A stretch of 64,000 nucleotides of DNA from Ascochyta rabiei (Eukaryota; Ascomycota; Dothideomycetes; Pleosporales; Didymellaceae), in NCBI RefSeq assembly GCF_004011695.2, contig NC_082407.1, forward strand, positions 1,550,001 to 1,614,000. Direction: 5' to 3'. The position numbers and the translations under genes are program-made. Positions 45,409 through 56,578 of this stretch are shown here, piece after piece. Positions within the stretch are counted from its first letter, which is position 1; the number at the start of each line of letters is the position of its first letter. Under the pieces are notes generated by a model. The model was not told the DNA's origin. It did not search any database and saw nothing but the letters and a program-made list of their open reading frames with translations.

Positions 45409-46581
45409 ATGTCAGATCCAGGCTCTATAGATGACGACCTCCTCGCTCGCCTAAACGCGCTCAAGAAGTCTAGCGTCAGTCTCGATCCTACACGCAGCTC
45501 TTCTACTGCGTCAACGCGGTCCCCGAGGCCCACGGATGAACTCGCCTCCCGCTTCGCACGTCTAGGCTCTGAATCACCTTCCGGCTCGCCGCAGCCCTCA
45601 CGAACGGCATCTACAAACAACGTCGTGGCCCCTGCAGCGCCAAGCTACCTGGAGGGCGTGGCGCAAGGTGTCGGAGGTGGGACGGTCGAGTTCAGCGAGG
45701 AGGATGAGAAAAGCCTGGAGGAGCTGCTTGGAGAGTTGAATGGCGCTATGGGAGACAAGAAGGAGTGGGACATGAGTCGGAAAGAGCAGGGAGACGTTGG
45801 GAAGCTGCTCAAGGACATGAGGACCATGCTGCCAGAACTACAGAACGGCCGGGCCCAAGAGGCCAAGCAACGGAACCAAACCGGTCACAAAGGCAGAGGG
45901 GAGGCGCTCACCGACTGGGAGAATGTTGAGTTCGATGTCGGTAGTGGGTCTGTGGGACCTAAGCATGACACAGAGGACACAGAAGGCGAAGAAGACGGAG
46001 ACGGCGAGCAGAAGAAGCAAACCGAGCAAGAAGAAGCAGACGACGTGATAGCACGCATCATGGCGGAGCTTGAAATCAGCAAGAAGTACGACCCTCCATC
46101 CCCGGCCCCAGAAGACGACCGTAACGCGCAAGCCTCCACCGAGGAGACCAACACAAACGACACCCCGCTATCTCTGCCCTCCGCACCAACAACGCTCAAA
46201 GAGCCCACCGACTCATTCGACGCAACTCAAGCCCTCGAAGACGCCTTCACAGCGCGTCTCGCCGCCCTCGCCGGCCCCCAAACCGACTCTCTGGGCCTCC
46301 CTTCCGCGCCCTCCTTTGCGCCCTCAGCGAAGCCGCCCAAAGTGCAATCCAACCTGCAGAACAAGCTCGACGAGGAAATCGACACCTGGTGCATCATCTG
46401 CCAGGACGACGCGACGCTGAAGTGTCTGGGCTGCGAAGGCGACCTGTATTGCAGAAACTGCTGGATGGAGGGGCATCGGGGGGAGAGCGCTGGGTTGGAG
46501 GAGAGGAGGCATAGAGCGGTGGAGTTTGTGAAGGGCGGCGATAAGAAGAAGAAGAAGAAGAGACTGGCGGCTGCGGGATGA
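45409..46581 (+). CDS. ANCHR/ZFYVE19-like zinc-finger protein
   Basis: Resembles the animal abscission-checkpoint regulator ANCHR, which holds Vps4 during cytokinesis; the fungal role is unproven. A single exon of 390 residues. The N-terminal half is Ser/Pro-rich with short helical motifs (SIDDDLLARLNALKKSS, PTDELASRFARLG) like the MIM-type motifs of ANCHR. A glutamate-rich segment follows. At about residues 328-356 there is a B-box-like zinc site, CIICQDDATLKC then CEGDLYCRNCWMEGH. The C-terminus ends in a lysine run (KKKKKKR). Confidence 0.8.
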   Translation: MSDPGSIDDDLLARLNALKKSSVSLDPTRSSSTASTRSPRPTDELASRFARLGSESPSGSPQPSRTASTNNVVAPAAPSYLEGVAQGVGGGTVEFSEEDEKSLEELLGELNGAMGDKKEWDMSRKEQGDVGKLLKDMRTMLPELQNGRAQEAKQRNQTGHKGRGEALTDWENVEFDVGSGSVGPKHDTEDTEGEEDGDGEQKKQTEQEEADDVIARIMAELEISKKYDPPSPAPEDDRNAQASTEETNTNDTPLSLPSAPTTLKEPTDSFDATQALEDAFTARLAALAGPQTDSLGLPSAPSFAPSAKPPKVQSNLQNKLDEEIDTWCIICQDDATLKCLGCEGDLYCRNCWMEGHRGESAGLEERRHRAVEFVKGGDKKKKKKRLAAAG

Positions 46582-47186
46582 GCGAGACTTCCTGCATGAA
46601 GGAACATCAACCATAACACTCAGCGCAGAGGCTCGGATGGGGCCTTGTAGCTCCGGCTACCCCTCGCTGGTGTTTGTGCTGTCCTGGTCACCAGACATAG
46701 CGGTGAAGCATCTGCGCAAATGCGCATTCTGATGCCCGTCGACGTGTGGCGGACAGAGACCAATGCTGCCCGAATAGCCCGGCGGCGTCCATCCAGTCGC
46801 GATCCTGTGTTGTGCATACGCATGGCACAAAGGCGTCAGCTCAGCCAGGCCACCCGCTCCACGACCTCGCTCCGTGTTGGCGAGCATGGCGCCAAGTTGG
46901 CGGAGGGAACAGCTTGGTCGAGTGCGCCTTGAAGCAGCAGTGAGATTCAGGAATTACAGTAGCGAGCACGCAGCTAGCACAGGCTTTGTAAGCTGGTGTT
47001 GCGCTGAATGGATGTGTTGGAGCTTATGTCACAATCAACTCGTGGAATAAGAAAATTACATATCCACTATTGCATCTCGGCAGGCCAGCCACAATCAGCA
47101 CAGCTGCTAGCTATCCTACACAACCTTTCGCGCAAAGTATACCAAGCTCGCCCTCCAGCACACTATCGCACACCCAGACCCAAGGC
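46582..47186. other. Intergenic region, no gene seen
   Basis: A 605-bp gap between the converging stops of the ANCHR-like and DUF3712 genes. Short frames on both strands overlap without domain support. Confidence 0.5.
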
Positions 47187-48412
47187 CTACGAGTGATCCG
47201 TGACATTAATCCCAATCGCCCTCAGCGCCGGCCCAGCATCCAAATCCAGCTTGATAGTATTGGCCTTGATCGCCTCCTCGTAGTAGCTGAGATGCGCATC
47301 TCCCTTGACACTGCTATTACCCACAATCTCCAGCGGCAGCACGCCGTTCTTGTACGTGCTCAGGATCATGGAGATGAGCGTGGGCTGGTCGACGCGCGCC
47401 TGCATGGGCACGTTGTTCGCGCCCGGCTTGAGGACCAGGTCCGGCAGCAGCGCGTACCCGATGCCCTTTCCGGACACGCCTAGGTTCATGGTTACGTTGC
47501 CCAGGTCGAGCGTCATGACGGACGGGTTGGGGATGTGCACTGTGCCTAGCATGTTGGAGCCGTCGGAGAGGATTTCGGACTTGCCTGAGAGGATCTTGAT
47601 GTCGGAGATGTTGAGGCCCGAGAGGTGGTTGAGACCTGTGTGGGGAGTTAGTTGGTGTGTTTAAGAGAGCTGGAGGGCTAGGTGAGCGCACCTTTCATGG
47701 TAATTTTTTTGTTGTAGTGCACGTCTGTTGCGGGGAGGTTGGGGGTGTGGATCGTGGTGTCACCGTTGAGGTCAATGGTGAGCTCTTCGCTGGACAGAAC
47801 GGCCTTGGTGTACCTGTGTGATCTGTCAGATGGGATGTTGGCTGGTTTCAGGTTGGTCATTGACTTACGCGGCGAAGGCATCAGCCGAGTTGAAAGTCAC
47901 ATCCTGCTCCACCGTGATGAACGTCTCCGATTCGGACTTTGCTTCAGGAATGTTGATGTAGATGAAAGGCTCTTGGCCTTCGAGTGACAAACCGGCGCGG
48001 AAGGTTTCGATCCTAGGGTGGTAGCTACTGTCGCTTCTGATGACATTTTCAATCTTCAAGTGTACGCTGTCGGGACTTGGGTCCGTGACTTCCATGTTTG
48101 TCACCTCGAGTGTCGAGTCATTGATCTCATGCTGCGCCTTCTTAGGCAGACCAATAAATATCAACGGCAGTACAATGACCAGGACGAGGGCAATCAGGAT
48201 AAGGCAGTCTGTTGATAGTCAATATCTGTTCGTTGCAAAATACATGGACGCAACGCACCACACCACCAAAACTTCCTACAGTGGTTCTTGACTCGTCCGC
48301 CCGCACCAGGCTTTGGACCGGGAGGGTACAGTTTGTTCATAACACCCCCTTTCCGTGGCGTGGTGTACACCTCCTCTGCCCTGGCGGGTTCCGTCTTTGA
48401 GCCGACGTCCAT
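47187..48412 (-). CDS. DUF3712 (LEA2-like) single-pass membrane protein
   Basis: Member of a broad fungal family of cell-surface or vacuolar membrane proteins with unknown role. Four exons: 48412-48259, 48208-47869, 47813-47692 and 47635-47187, with introns of 50, 55 and 56 bp; 354 residues. A basic cytosolic tail ends in RKFWWCDCL, followed by the membrane helix LILIALVLVIVLPLIFIGL. Then come two LEA2-like beta domains with VTNMEVTDPSPDSVHLKIE and VHIPNPSVMTLDLGNVTMNL. Joins were set by phase and by conserved DAFAAYTKAVLSSEEL and TMKGLNHLSGLNISD. Possible N-glycosylation sites are in the outer part. Confidence 0.9.
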
Positions 48413-49822
48413 GTTGTCGAGGCGCTGTTGCAGGATTGGCTTCTCGAAAAATCCCTTACGGAGGGAGTCTGGAGGGCGTGCTCGTGGTGAAGTTTCACTC
48501 GAATATGGTTACACGATAGACGAACAGCTCACAATGGGACACAAACTACCCCAGAGCCGAACACCAGGTGGAGACCTGCGGGGAAAGGGTCCTTTTGAGA
48601 TGCAAGAGCTGGAGACCGAAGCACATGAGCATCTCGACGAAGATCCTCACGGATCAGATCGTATACAGGCGCCCTGCCGAAAGTAAGAACGGACGTCGAC
48701 AGAGGCGCGGTCACTGACAGGGTATGCGCAACGAATGGCATTCAGCCGCCAGAGCTTGATATGGCAGAGCCCCGAGATGATTGCCACCATGTCTTCACGA
48801 ATAGCACTAAGCCGAGGCACGAGTTTTGTCTGGTTGAGAGGATCGACTGACACATGTTTCTGATTGCTAACGAAAATGTAGCAGTGATGTGTAACGTATG
48901 GTACTCCAATGCGCTGAGTGGCTCATCGCTCGGAAGCTAACATCCTAAGCCATCTCTCCGGTTTCCTCTCGGTGCTTCCGACGTGATCGAGAGGCGTGGA
49001 ATCTCCAAACCATTGGCGACAGGACTGATGAAGAACAGGGGAAGTGTGGTCAGGACCGTCAGGCAGACGGCCGAGCGTAGAGCCCCTGCAACGCTCCCCG
49101 GAATTGGCGGAACGCAGGCGTTCAGAGGCTCCCGCTGTGGGGAAGAATCCTGGCTCACAACCAATCCGAAGCATGGCTGACCGGCAACTCGCCTCTTTCG
49201 AGCCAAAAAGCTTTTTCTTTGCATTGGAGGTCGCCAAAGGAGCATGTGAGCTAGGACTCAATAAAGTTGATGCAGCGAAATTTTCACATGAAGCAGCGCC
49301 AGCTGTTGGACGGACGGCCTGACCGTTTCCCAAGCTGGCGGTTGGTGAGCATTTGTTTGTTTGCTTGAGCAACGCAGAGCGCGACACAAGGTCGATGCCG
49401 TAGAGTGACGGCTAGCTGGCTTGCGTGCTTGTGGTTGGCTCACAATATAGCGTAAGAATCGTTACTGTCCGCTCAAGGCCTCGAAGCCGTCTGCATTCTT
49501 TGAAATTGATGGGTCATGCGCAAATGAAGGCGCCCAGTACGGCGATCCCAGCTGACATGGCGCAAACGTCCGGATGGAGCACCGCGGGTAGGCAGCTTAT
49601 AGAGTCCTTCCGACCTCGACTTCATGACGAGGCGGCTGCCGGTGAGAGACGTCGTTCGATAGAAGAGTGTGGGGAAGCAGCGATCGCTGTCAGGAACGCG
49701 GGGGCCAAGCATGACGCTACCGGTACCTACGGTATGTGGGCCGGCGCAGGAAGACTTGTTGGAAGGCTGCGATTCGTGAGTGAGCAGCCACTCACAGCAA
49801 CGACAGCAACGACAGCAACAAC
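48413..49822. other. Intergenic region, no gene seen
   Basis: A 1.4-kb gap between divergent starts. A short CAACGACAG tandem sits next to the GPATCH11-like start (about 49795-49822). Overlapping frames on both strands lack domains. Confidence 0.5.
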
Positions 49823-50805
49823 ATGTCGCAATCCGATGAGGAAGATGATTATATGAACATGGTGTTTGAAGACGCGCCAAAAGGGCCCCAATTCGAAACA
49901 TCATTGCAGCGCGCCGCGCGCAAACGCAAAGAGGTGGGCATATGCCGATGCTGATTTGTGTGCGCATGGTGCTGATACATGTACAGGCCGAAGCCAGAGC
50001 ACGGCAGAAGAGCAAAGCCGAGAAGGAAGCCGACGCCGAGGCAGCGCGAGAAGAAGCGCTTGCGACTGCGCTGCCCGAGACGAACAAAGGCTTCAAGATG
50101 ATGGCTAAATTCGGCTTCAAACAGGGCGACACCCTAGGCAAATCCGAAGACGCACGCAAGGCGCCGATCGCAGTCGACGTCAAGGCAGACAGGGCCGGCA
50201 TTGGTCTGGAGTCGGAGAAGAAGCGCAAGTTCCGCGAGCAATGGGAGGAGGCCGACCGCCTGGCCAAACGCTCCAAGGAAGAAGAGGGCGACTACCTCGA
50301 GGTACGGCGCCAGGAGCAGGAAGAGAAGAAGGCCGAGAGAGACCTCGACAATGCACAGCGCACAGCGGAGCGACTGTACGACAAGGAAGCAGAAGACAAG
50401 GGTACACCAGAGCCCAGCGATAAGCCTCTCAACCATGTCAACCTGCTCTGGCGCAGCCGCGTCAGGAAGCGGGTGGAGATACAGCAAGACAAGCAGCAAC
50501 GGCGCGAACTGAACAACAGCCTTGCGTCGCGACTGCCCACTCTAGCGGATGAAGGTGACCAAGACAACGACGCGAAGGTCGCACTAGGCCAGGATCTGAC
50601 GCCGTTCTACACAACGCTCGAGAACGACCTCGAAGCAGAAGACCCTGAGTTGGCTGACTTCGAAGCACGGCCAGTAATAGAGCGACTTGAGAAGGTATTG
50701 CTCTACCTGCGCGATAAGTTCCACTACTGCCTCTACTGCGGGTATCAGTATCCCGATGCAGAGCTGGAAGGCTGTCCAGGAGTAACAGAGGAGGATCACG
50801 ACTGA
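49823..50805 (+). CDS. GPATCH11-like G-patch protein
   Basis: A nuclear G-patch protein; G-patch domains recruit and activate DEAH helicases in splicing or ribosome assembly. Exons are 49823-49933 and 49987-50805, with a 53-bp phase-0 intron (GTGGGC..TGTACAG); 309 residues. The N-terminus is acidic (SQSDEEDDYMNMVFED). The G-patch is at about residues 65-100 (GFKMMAKFGFKQGDTLGKS, then a GIGLESEKKRK tail). A long charged helix follows. The C-terminus is a DUF4187 zinc knuckle (YCLYCGYQYPDAELEGCPG) ending EEDHD. The domain order matches animal GPATCH11. Confidence 0.9.
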
Positions 50806-51291
50806 TTTGTGCCATATCCTCACCACTTGTCCCTGTGCTTATGACTGAGTTATCCATGCCGCGTAAACGACCGCATAGTAAGTATCGCGACAGCAAACGC
50901 TCTAGACTTGGTGTGCTTTGGCACCTTGACGAGGCTTTTGTGCCTCCAAGACACGCGTTCTGCTATTGGAGTGCCCAACTTCAACGAACAGTGCCCAGGG
51001 CCCCGAGCGCCAAGTGCGTGCGTGGTTTTGAGAGCCTGAAGGCAGTGGCAGTGGCCTGGTAGAAACTGTAGATACCCAATTCATTGAGAGTCACTGTGTA
51101 CACATGTATTATGTCCCTTCTTCCACGTGGTCTTGTAACCTTTGTGACTGAGCCTCGTTCGGGAGTGATATCAGCTTAGCTTTTTCCACGTGCCCACGCG
51201 CTTTAGCGCCGGTCGCGCGTACTCTCCTGTGGACCCTTCCATTTCATCTCCAACAACACCTGGAAGCCTGTGGAGAATAATAGGAACAACC
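50806..51291. other. Intergenic region before ORC3
   Basis: This 486-bp stretch holds the 3' flank of the GPATCH11-like gene and the promoter of ORC3. CCACGT(G) occurs near 51124 and 51186, a bHLH-type core. Otherwise nothing was recognised. Confidence 0.45.
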
Positions 51292-53494
51292 ATGGAACAC
51301 CAGAGATGCTATGTTTACCGGCCGCCAGAGATTGAAGAGCGAGCAACCAAGCGTCAACGCACAAAAAATGCCCAATTCCAGCCCCAGCTGCAAGAGCGAC
51401 TCCAGATCTATCGAGAGCTATGGGACCAGCAAGAGCTACGTATCCAGGTAGCATTCATCCGAGCCAAATGATTGGATTCGTGGCTGACGTTTGCAGAACA
51501 CGTTAGAAGAGGCAGACAGTGCTACACAGCAGGATATCGTTGACTTTGTTTCGGCGTCAGGGTCGTTACCAGATGAGCCCAAGTCCGCCATACCAACAGG
51601 TCTTGTCGTCGCAGGACCAAGCATCGCATCCCATGGACCCTATTTCGAACGATTGGGAAGAAAGATTAGATCAGATACGGACAGCGCCTACATTCTGCTA
51701 ACATCCGGCGAATGTCCTAACCTGAAAACATTGCTTAAGAATCTTATCAAGAAGGCAACGTCGCGAGTTGTGGACGACGACGAGGACGAGCTTGACCAGC
51801 CAAGCAAGCCTTCGAGGCATGGGCCGAAGTTGCTAAACTACGACCTTGGGCATATTCAGGAGTGGCGAAGGAAGAATCAAGTCTCAAGCATCGTCGTCAC
51901 TATTCAGGATAGCGAGGCGTTTGATGCAGGGTTGCTTGTCGATCTCGTCGATCTACTACAGTGAGTCCAAGTTCTACAAGCATGTCCAAAACATACTTAT
52001 AATATCAGCTCATGGTTAGACCGTCTGCCGTTTGTGCTGCTTGTTGGCATTGCTACGTCTGCGGACAGCTTTGAAGATCGCTTATCTGGGCAGTCTCTTC
52101 GATTTCTCGAAGGGCAAAGATTTGACGTCACACAATCCGACGATATTATCGAGAAGCTGTTCAGCGCAACTGTTGGCAGCCTCGATAATCGCTTGTTCAT
52201 CGGTCCGCAGCTGTGCCGTCGCATGCTAGACCGACAAAGAGATCATGTGCAGAACGTGCAGGACTTTTGCGATGGTCTTAGATATGCTTACATGTCACAC
52301 TTCTACGCCAGCTATGCTAGCATCTTCCTGGCCAATAGTCTAAAGTTCCAGCAACTCCAGACGGATGCCATGGAAGCAGTGCGCAACTTGCCATCGTTCC
52401 GCCGGCATGTAGAGACCAGACTCGAACAGGGGAGCTTCGGCCCACAGACAGTTCGCAGGTTACTTGAATCGGATCACGAATTGTTCGAGGATGTCAAACA
52501 TTACACCACATTAGCCCAACAAGAACTGTCTGACTTGAACCACGCAGCACAGATACTGTTCAGCATTCGAGAGGCCCTTCAGATGACACCGAAAATCCGG
52601 GCTTCTAGTATATGGATACGTGCAGCATCTTCAGACCTGCTGGAGTCACCACTTCTCCGCGAAACTCTGTTGGTCCTCAAGAAGACTCCGTCTGACAAGT
52701 TTGCGAGCGTGCTATCAGCGTTGGAACAACTATCGGGTCTGAAGAAGATACCGATCAAGAAAACGCACAACGGCAACGTGGAGGTCATGGAAGTGAACAG
52801 TATTCGAGAAGAATTCGACAATCTCCTCGGACAACAGGAAACGTCCACTCCCCTCCGCACACAACACGACGTTCGCAGCGACAGCCTCCGAACGACCGTA
52901 GTTGCGCAGAAAGTGCTTCTCAGCAAGCACAAAGCGGCCCTTTCAAAGCAGGACCAGGCCTATTCAGACTTGGTCACCCGCCTGCACGACGAGCTGGGGT
53001 CATTCTTCGAAACGGCTCTCATCGACCCGCAAACGCTGCTCTTTTCCGAGATCTTCACCTACGACCTCAAATCGCCCCACCTCGAAGTCTTCCAGCCTAA
53101 GCCACGGTTTGCCATTGAGCGTGCCATGGCTTGCCCCCATGATTACCTGGGCTGTGATTGCTGCGGTGCAGCTGACGGGAAGGAGTCACTCCTTTCTGCC
53201 GCGCAACCGGCGACCGCAATCGTGTATCAGCTATACCTCGAGTCGGGAGCTCTCATCAACGTGAGCGATCTGTGGTCAGCTTTCAAGGCGATCGCCGGGG
53301 AAGACGATGATGACGACGACGACGACTCGAAGACAATGTAAGTATCTGGTTCTGCTTGTTATGATGGAGCACTTACTGACGATCCAAGGGCACCGTTCCA
53401 AAGAGCTCTTGCGGAGCTCAAATACCTGGGCTTGCTCAGGCCAACTAAGAAGAAGACCGACCATGTTGCAAAGGTCATGTGGAAAGGTCTGTAG
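51292..53494 (+). CDS. ORC3: Origin recognition complex subunit 3
   Basis: Subunit of the six-part complex that marks replication origins and loads MCM helicase. Exons are 51292-51447, 51497-51960, 52009-53337 and 53389-53494 (introns of 49, 48 and 51 bp); 684 residues. It starts MEHQRCYVYRPP. The N-terminal AAA-like region has GLVVAGPSIASHGPYFERL and VTIQDSEAFDAGLLVDLVDLL, then LPFVLLVGIATS. The helical insertion and the winged-helix C-terminus follow, with RALAELKYLGLLRPTKKKTDHVAKV as the typical Orc3 ending. An Asp run (EDDDDDDDDS) lies just before the last intron. It converges on BNA1 with 72 bp between stops. Confidence 0.93.
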
Positions 53495-53566
53495 TTCTTT
53501 GTATACAACCACACGCTACAAATACAAACGCGGATCTTGTTGCCCGGCTCTCAACTTCAGCTGCGT

Positions 53567-54380
53567 CTACGATGGCGTCCACGGCACGTGCTCTCCTGTA
53601 CTCGTCTTCGCAGTCGCTTCCGCTTCCTTCGCGCTCTCTCCCTCCTCCTCCGCCACGTCGTCTTTCGCCTCCTCCTCTAGCTTGTTCTTGGTCTTGCCGT
53701 CTAGTTTCGGAGGAGCGGTATCGCATATCGTGCCACAATTCCCACACGTCCTCGCCTTGGTATCCGCCTTGAACGCATTCACCGCGTCCTTGATCTGCGT
53801 CCCTAGATCCGTACAGTGGAACGCGGCCTCGTGGACCTTCTCCCCACAGCTCTGGCAGTACCACCTCAGACGGTCCATGCTGCCCTCCGGCCGGTGTTGT
53901 TCCAGCACTATACCCACCGTGTCCTTGAACCTGACAGGGTTGTGTGGGGTATTCGGCGGCAGCAGGAACATGTCGCCCTCGTGGATGTGGATGTCGCGGA
54001 ACTCGTTGTTGTCGACAACCTTGAGCAGCATGGAGCCTTTGTGTTGGTAGAACCACTCAGCGGTCTCGTTGACGTGGTAGTCGGTGCGCTCGTTGGGCCC
54101 GCCGACGATCATGACGGTGATGCTGTCATTGTACACGCAGTAGTTGTTGATGGGCGGCTTGAGCATGTGGGAATTCTCGGATATCCTGGAACTATCAGCG
54201 ATTTTCCAAGGGCAAGGGAAGGGCTCAGTACCATTTTGGCACGTTCAGTGGCGGCGCGAGAAGTCGCGCTGGAGCTGTGCGGGAAAAGTGACGTTGTGCG
54301 TTAATAGCTCCGGAGGCCCGCAACCGTGGGGGCGGCGCTGAGCTTCGAAAGCACCGTACAGCAGGGCGTAGGGATCGCAT
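53567..54380 (-). CDS. BNA1: 3-hydroxyanthranilate 3,4-dioxygenase with N-terminal extension
   Basis: Opens 3-hydroxyanthranilate to the precursor of quinolinate in de novo NAD synthesis from tryptophan. Exons are 54380-54232 and 54185-53567 with a 46-bp intron (GTACTG..TTCCAG) in phase 2, giving [17 protein letters not shown]. The product is 255 residues (259 from an in-frame ATG at 54392). Cupin iron ligands are visible (H and E in [14 protein letters not shown] in NTPHNPVRF), and the C-terminal CxxC pairs ([13 protein letters not shown]) form the usual second metal site. The normal start position of the family reads LLAPPLN with no ATG, and the frame continues upstream through about 40 Arg/Ala/Ser-rich residues. 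Confidence 0.9.
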
Positions 54381-54651
54381 GGTCGTTGTCATGATAGCAG
54401 TCGCTATGGATGGTCAAGGCACCGCAGCAGTATCATAAGGGTTATTGCGTCGTGTGGCGCGTACTGGAAGAGCTGTAAGCAGATCGCCAATGTCATCGAT
54501 GGCTAGCTGGACCCTGAAACGTGCTCAAGCTTGCGGGGTCTGCAGGGATGGTGCGACGATGGACGATGTCCTGACTCCTGACCCCCTTCGCAACAGTCCT
54601 GTTCTGTTCTCTTCTCCTCACAGCTACGTACGGCTACACCATCACGATAGC

Positions 54652-55421
54652 ATGGACCACTTGCACATGGATCACGGTCACATGGACCACGACATGCCCG
54701 GCATGGACCACGGCCACAAGTGCAACATGAACGTATGCTTCGCCCGCAGTCCTCGAGCTCTGAAGCACTACGTACAGGAGCTGACAACCGCGCAGATGCT
54801 GTTCACGTGGGACACGACAGACCTCTGCGTCGTCTTCCGCAGCTGGCACATCAGCGGCACCTTTTCGCTGATCGTAGCGCTCGTCGGCATCGTACTGCTC
54901 ACCGCCGGCTACGAGGCTGTGCGCGAGGCGTCGAGGCGGTACGAGGCGCATGCCAACAAGGCGCTCGAGGGCAGAAGGGGCGGTGATGATCTGAGAGGTG
55001 AGTTCATGCTCTTCTTGTCTAACGTGAAGCGCTCGTGCGGCGCATGGGGGATTGCGGGCATGTCTTTCCTTGCTTCGTCTACCACACGTTGGAACGACAG
55101 CTGAGTTCAGCGCGCGAAAGACGGCATCACGACCGATGAATCGAGCTCATTGCTTCACTCAGGGAGAAACGCGGGAGGCAGTGCTGAGCAGCAGGCGAAG
55201 CTTGTCAAGGCTGCGCTGTATGCTGTGCAGGTCTTCTATTCGTTCTTCATCATGTAAGTTGGATCCGGCAAGTCTTTGGTGCATGTGCTGGAACTGATAC
55301 TTGCAGGTTGTTGTTCATGACATACAATGGCTGGATCATGCTTGCTGTTGCTGCTGGAGCGTTCGTCGGCTACTTGCTTTTTGCCAACTCGAGCCCTACC
55401 AAATCGGCTGCTTGCCACTAG
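54652..55421 (+). CDS. Ctr-family copper transporter
   Basis: A trimeric copper(I) importer. Exons are 54652-54732, 54796-54997, 55106-55253 and 55307-55421 (introns of 63, 108 and 53 bp); 181 residues. The N-terminus is Met/His-rich (MDHLHMDHGHMDHDM) for copper capture. The first membrane helix follows MLFTWDTTDLCVVFRSWH. The second and third contain FFIMLLFMTYNGWIM (the MxxxM-containing pore helix) and a GxxxG-like AGAFVGYLLF. It ends in a Cys-His pair (AACH), as in fungal Ctr proteins. The second intron's acceptor (GCTGAG) is the least certain join. Intron 1 is a multiple of three with no stop. Confidence 0.9.
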
Positions 55422-56578
55422 TATGCACAGCATCCAATATATTCGGTGTTGCAAGCATGTAAAGAAATCTAAAGGGAAACTTTGAGGTGTGCGGTGTTCT
55501 CTCCGAACGCTACTCTCCTTCAGTATCCGGCACATGGTGGTGTGAGGCAACGTGCGATCGACGGTCTAGCGTAACTACTGGCGTTGGGGCACCTGGGGAA
55601 TACAAATTCAGTCTACAAACCAAGCGCAAGTCGTGATCTATCTGCAGTGGGCATCGACTCTGGACGGTCAAGTTGCCATGGTCTAGGTCGCCTCAACAGG
55701 ACCCGAGTAGCTGCAGGAGCATTGACGCTTCGGTGCGAGTTACCCCAAGCTTCCCCAGGTGGTTCAGCATTCGTCGGTACAAAGCACTGCCGAGCAGGAT
55801 ATTCGGACAAGGTTCGTCTGCAAAATGTTGTCGCATCAGATCTCGCGTTGAGAATCTGCACGCTCTGAGTCGAACTGTGCGCAATTGACTCGGGTCTCGA
55901 AAGCGGAAATGGAGCCCGCACGACGCTGGGCGCGTGCCAGGTTTTGGTGGAGCAAACGCCGGTCGGTTTTTGAGTGCGCGCGACGTTGCGCTGCGGGCAG
56001 AATTGCCAAAGCCGGCGATTACCGCGAGATGTTGCAAATGCGCAGGAATAGAGAAGGGCAATGGCAGAGCATTTGCGGTCGCAATCGTCGAGACTCGATG
56101 ATGCTTCTTAGTGCATGGGTGCCAAACTCGGGTTCACATGCAAGAGCCGCCAGCAAGAACCACGCGTGACCCCGGATTCTCATCAGGTGTCAGCGTCCGT
56201 CTGGGCTGTCTCCGGCCAACCACAGAGCCGTGATTGAGCTGTCATGTGCTCGACGACCAACTCTTGCATCTTCACATGCCATGGCAAGAGCGCTGCGTGT
56301 CTGAAACCCACACGCACATCACGGGGATCTGGATACACGAGTCGGTTTGCCGGACCCCAGGCCACAAACAGCTCACATCTCACTGGCTGCTTGCACTGGG
56401 GAGACCCGCTTGCGCTGGCACTAGCTCATTCCCAGGCCTTCTCCACATAGCCTCGGCACGAGGGTGCAGGGAACGGCCACCGCCTGTACAAAGGCTACCA
56501 TCTCCGCACTTTTCTACCCGCATTCGCGTCCGTAAGACTTCCACTTTCTTTCCCTTCTTTGCCTTTGAATCTATCAAA
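55422..56578. other. Intergenic region, no gene seen
   Basis: A 1.16-kb gap between two plus-strand genes. The last 100 bp before 56579 are rich in C and T, as in highly expressed fungal promoters. No supported ORF, RNA or repeat was found. Confidence 0.5.

Noticed and set aside
49473..50276. 267-codon minus-strand frame near the GPATCH11-like gene
   Set aside because: It overlaps the G-patch exon in antisense and has a Cys-rich run made only by the CAACGACAG repeat.
54445..55104. Single 219-codon frame running through the copper transporter start and first intron
   Set aside because: It includes upstream non-conserved codons and the 63-bp intron, and it stops before the pore helices. The four-exon model gives the complete Ctr fold.
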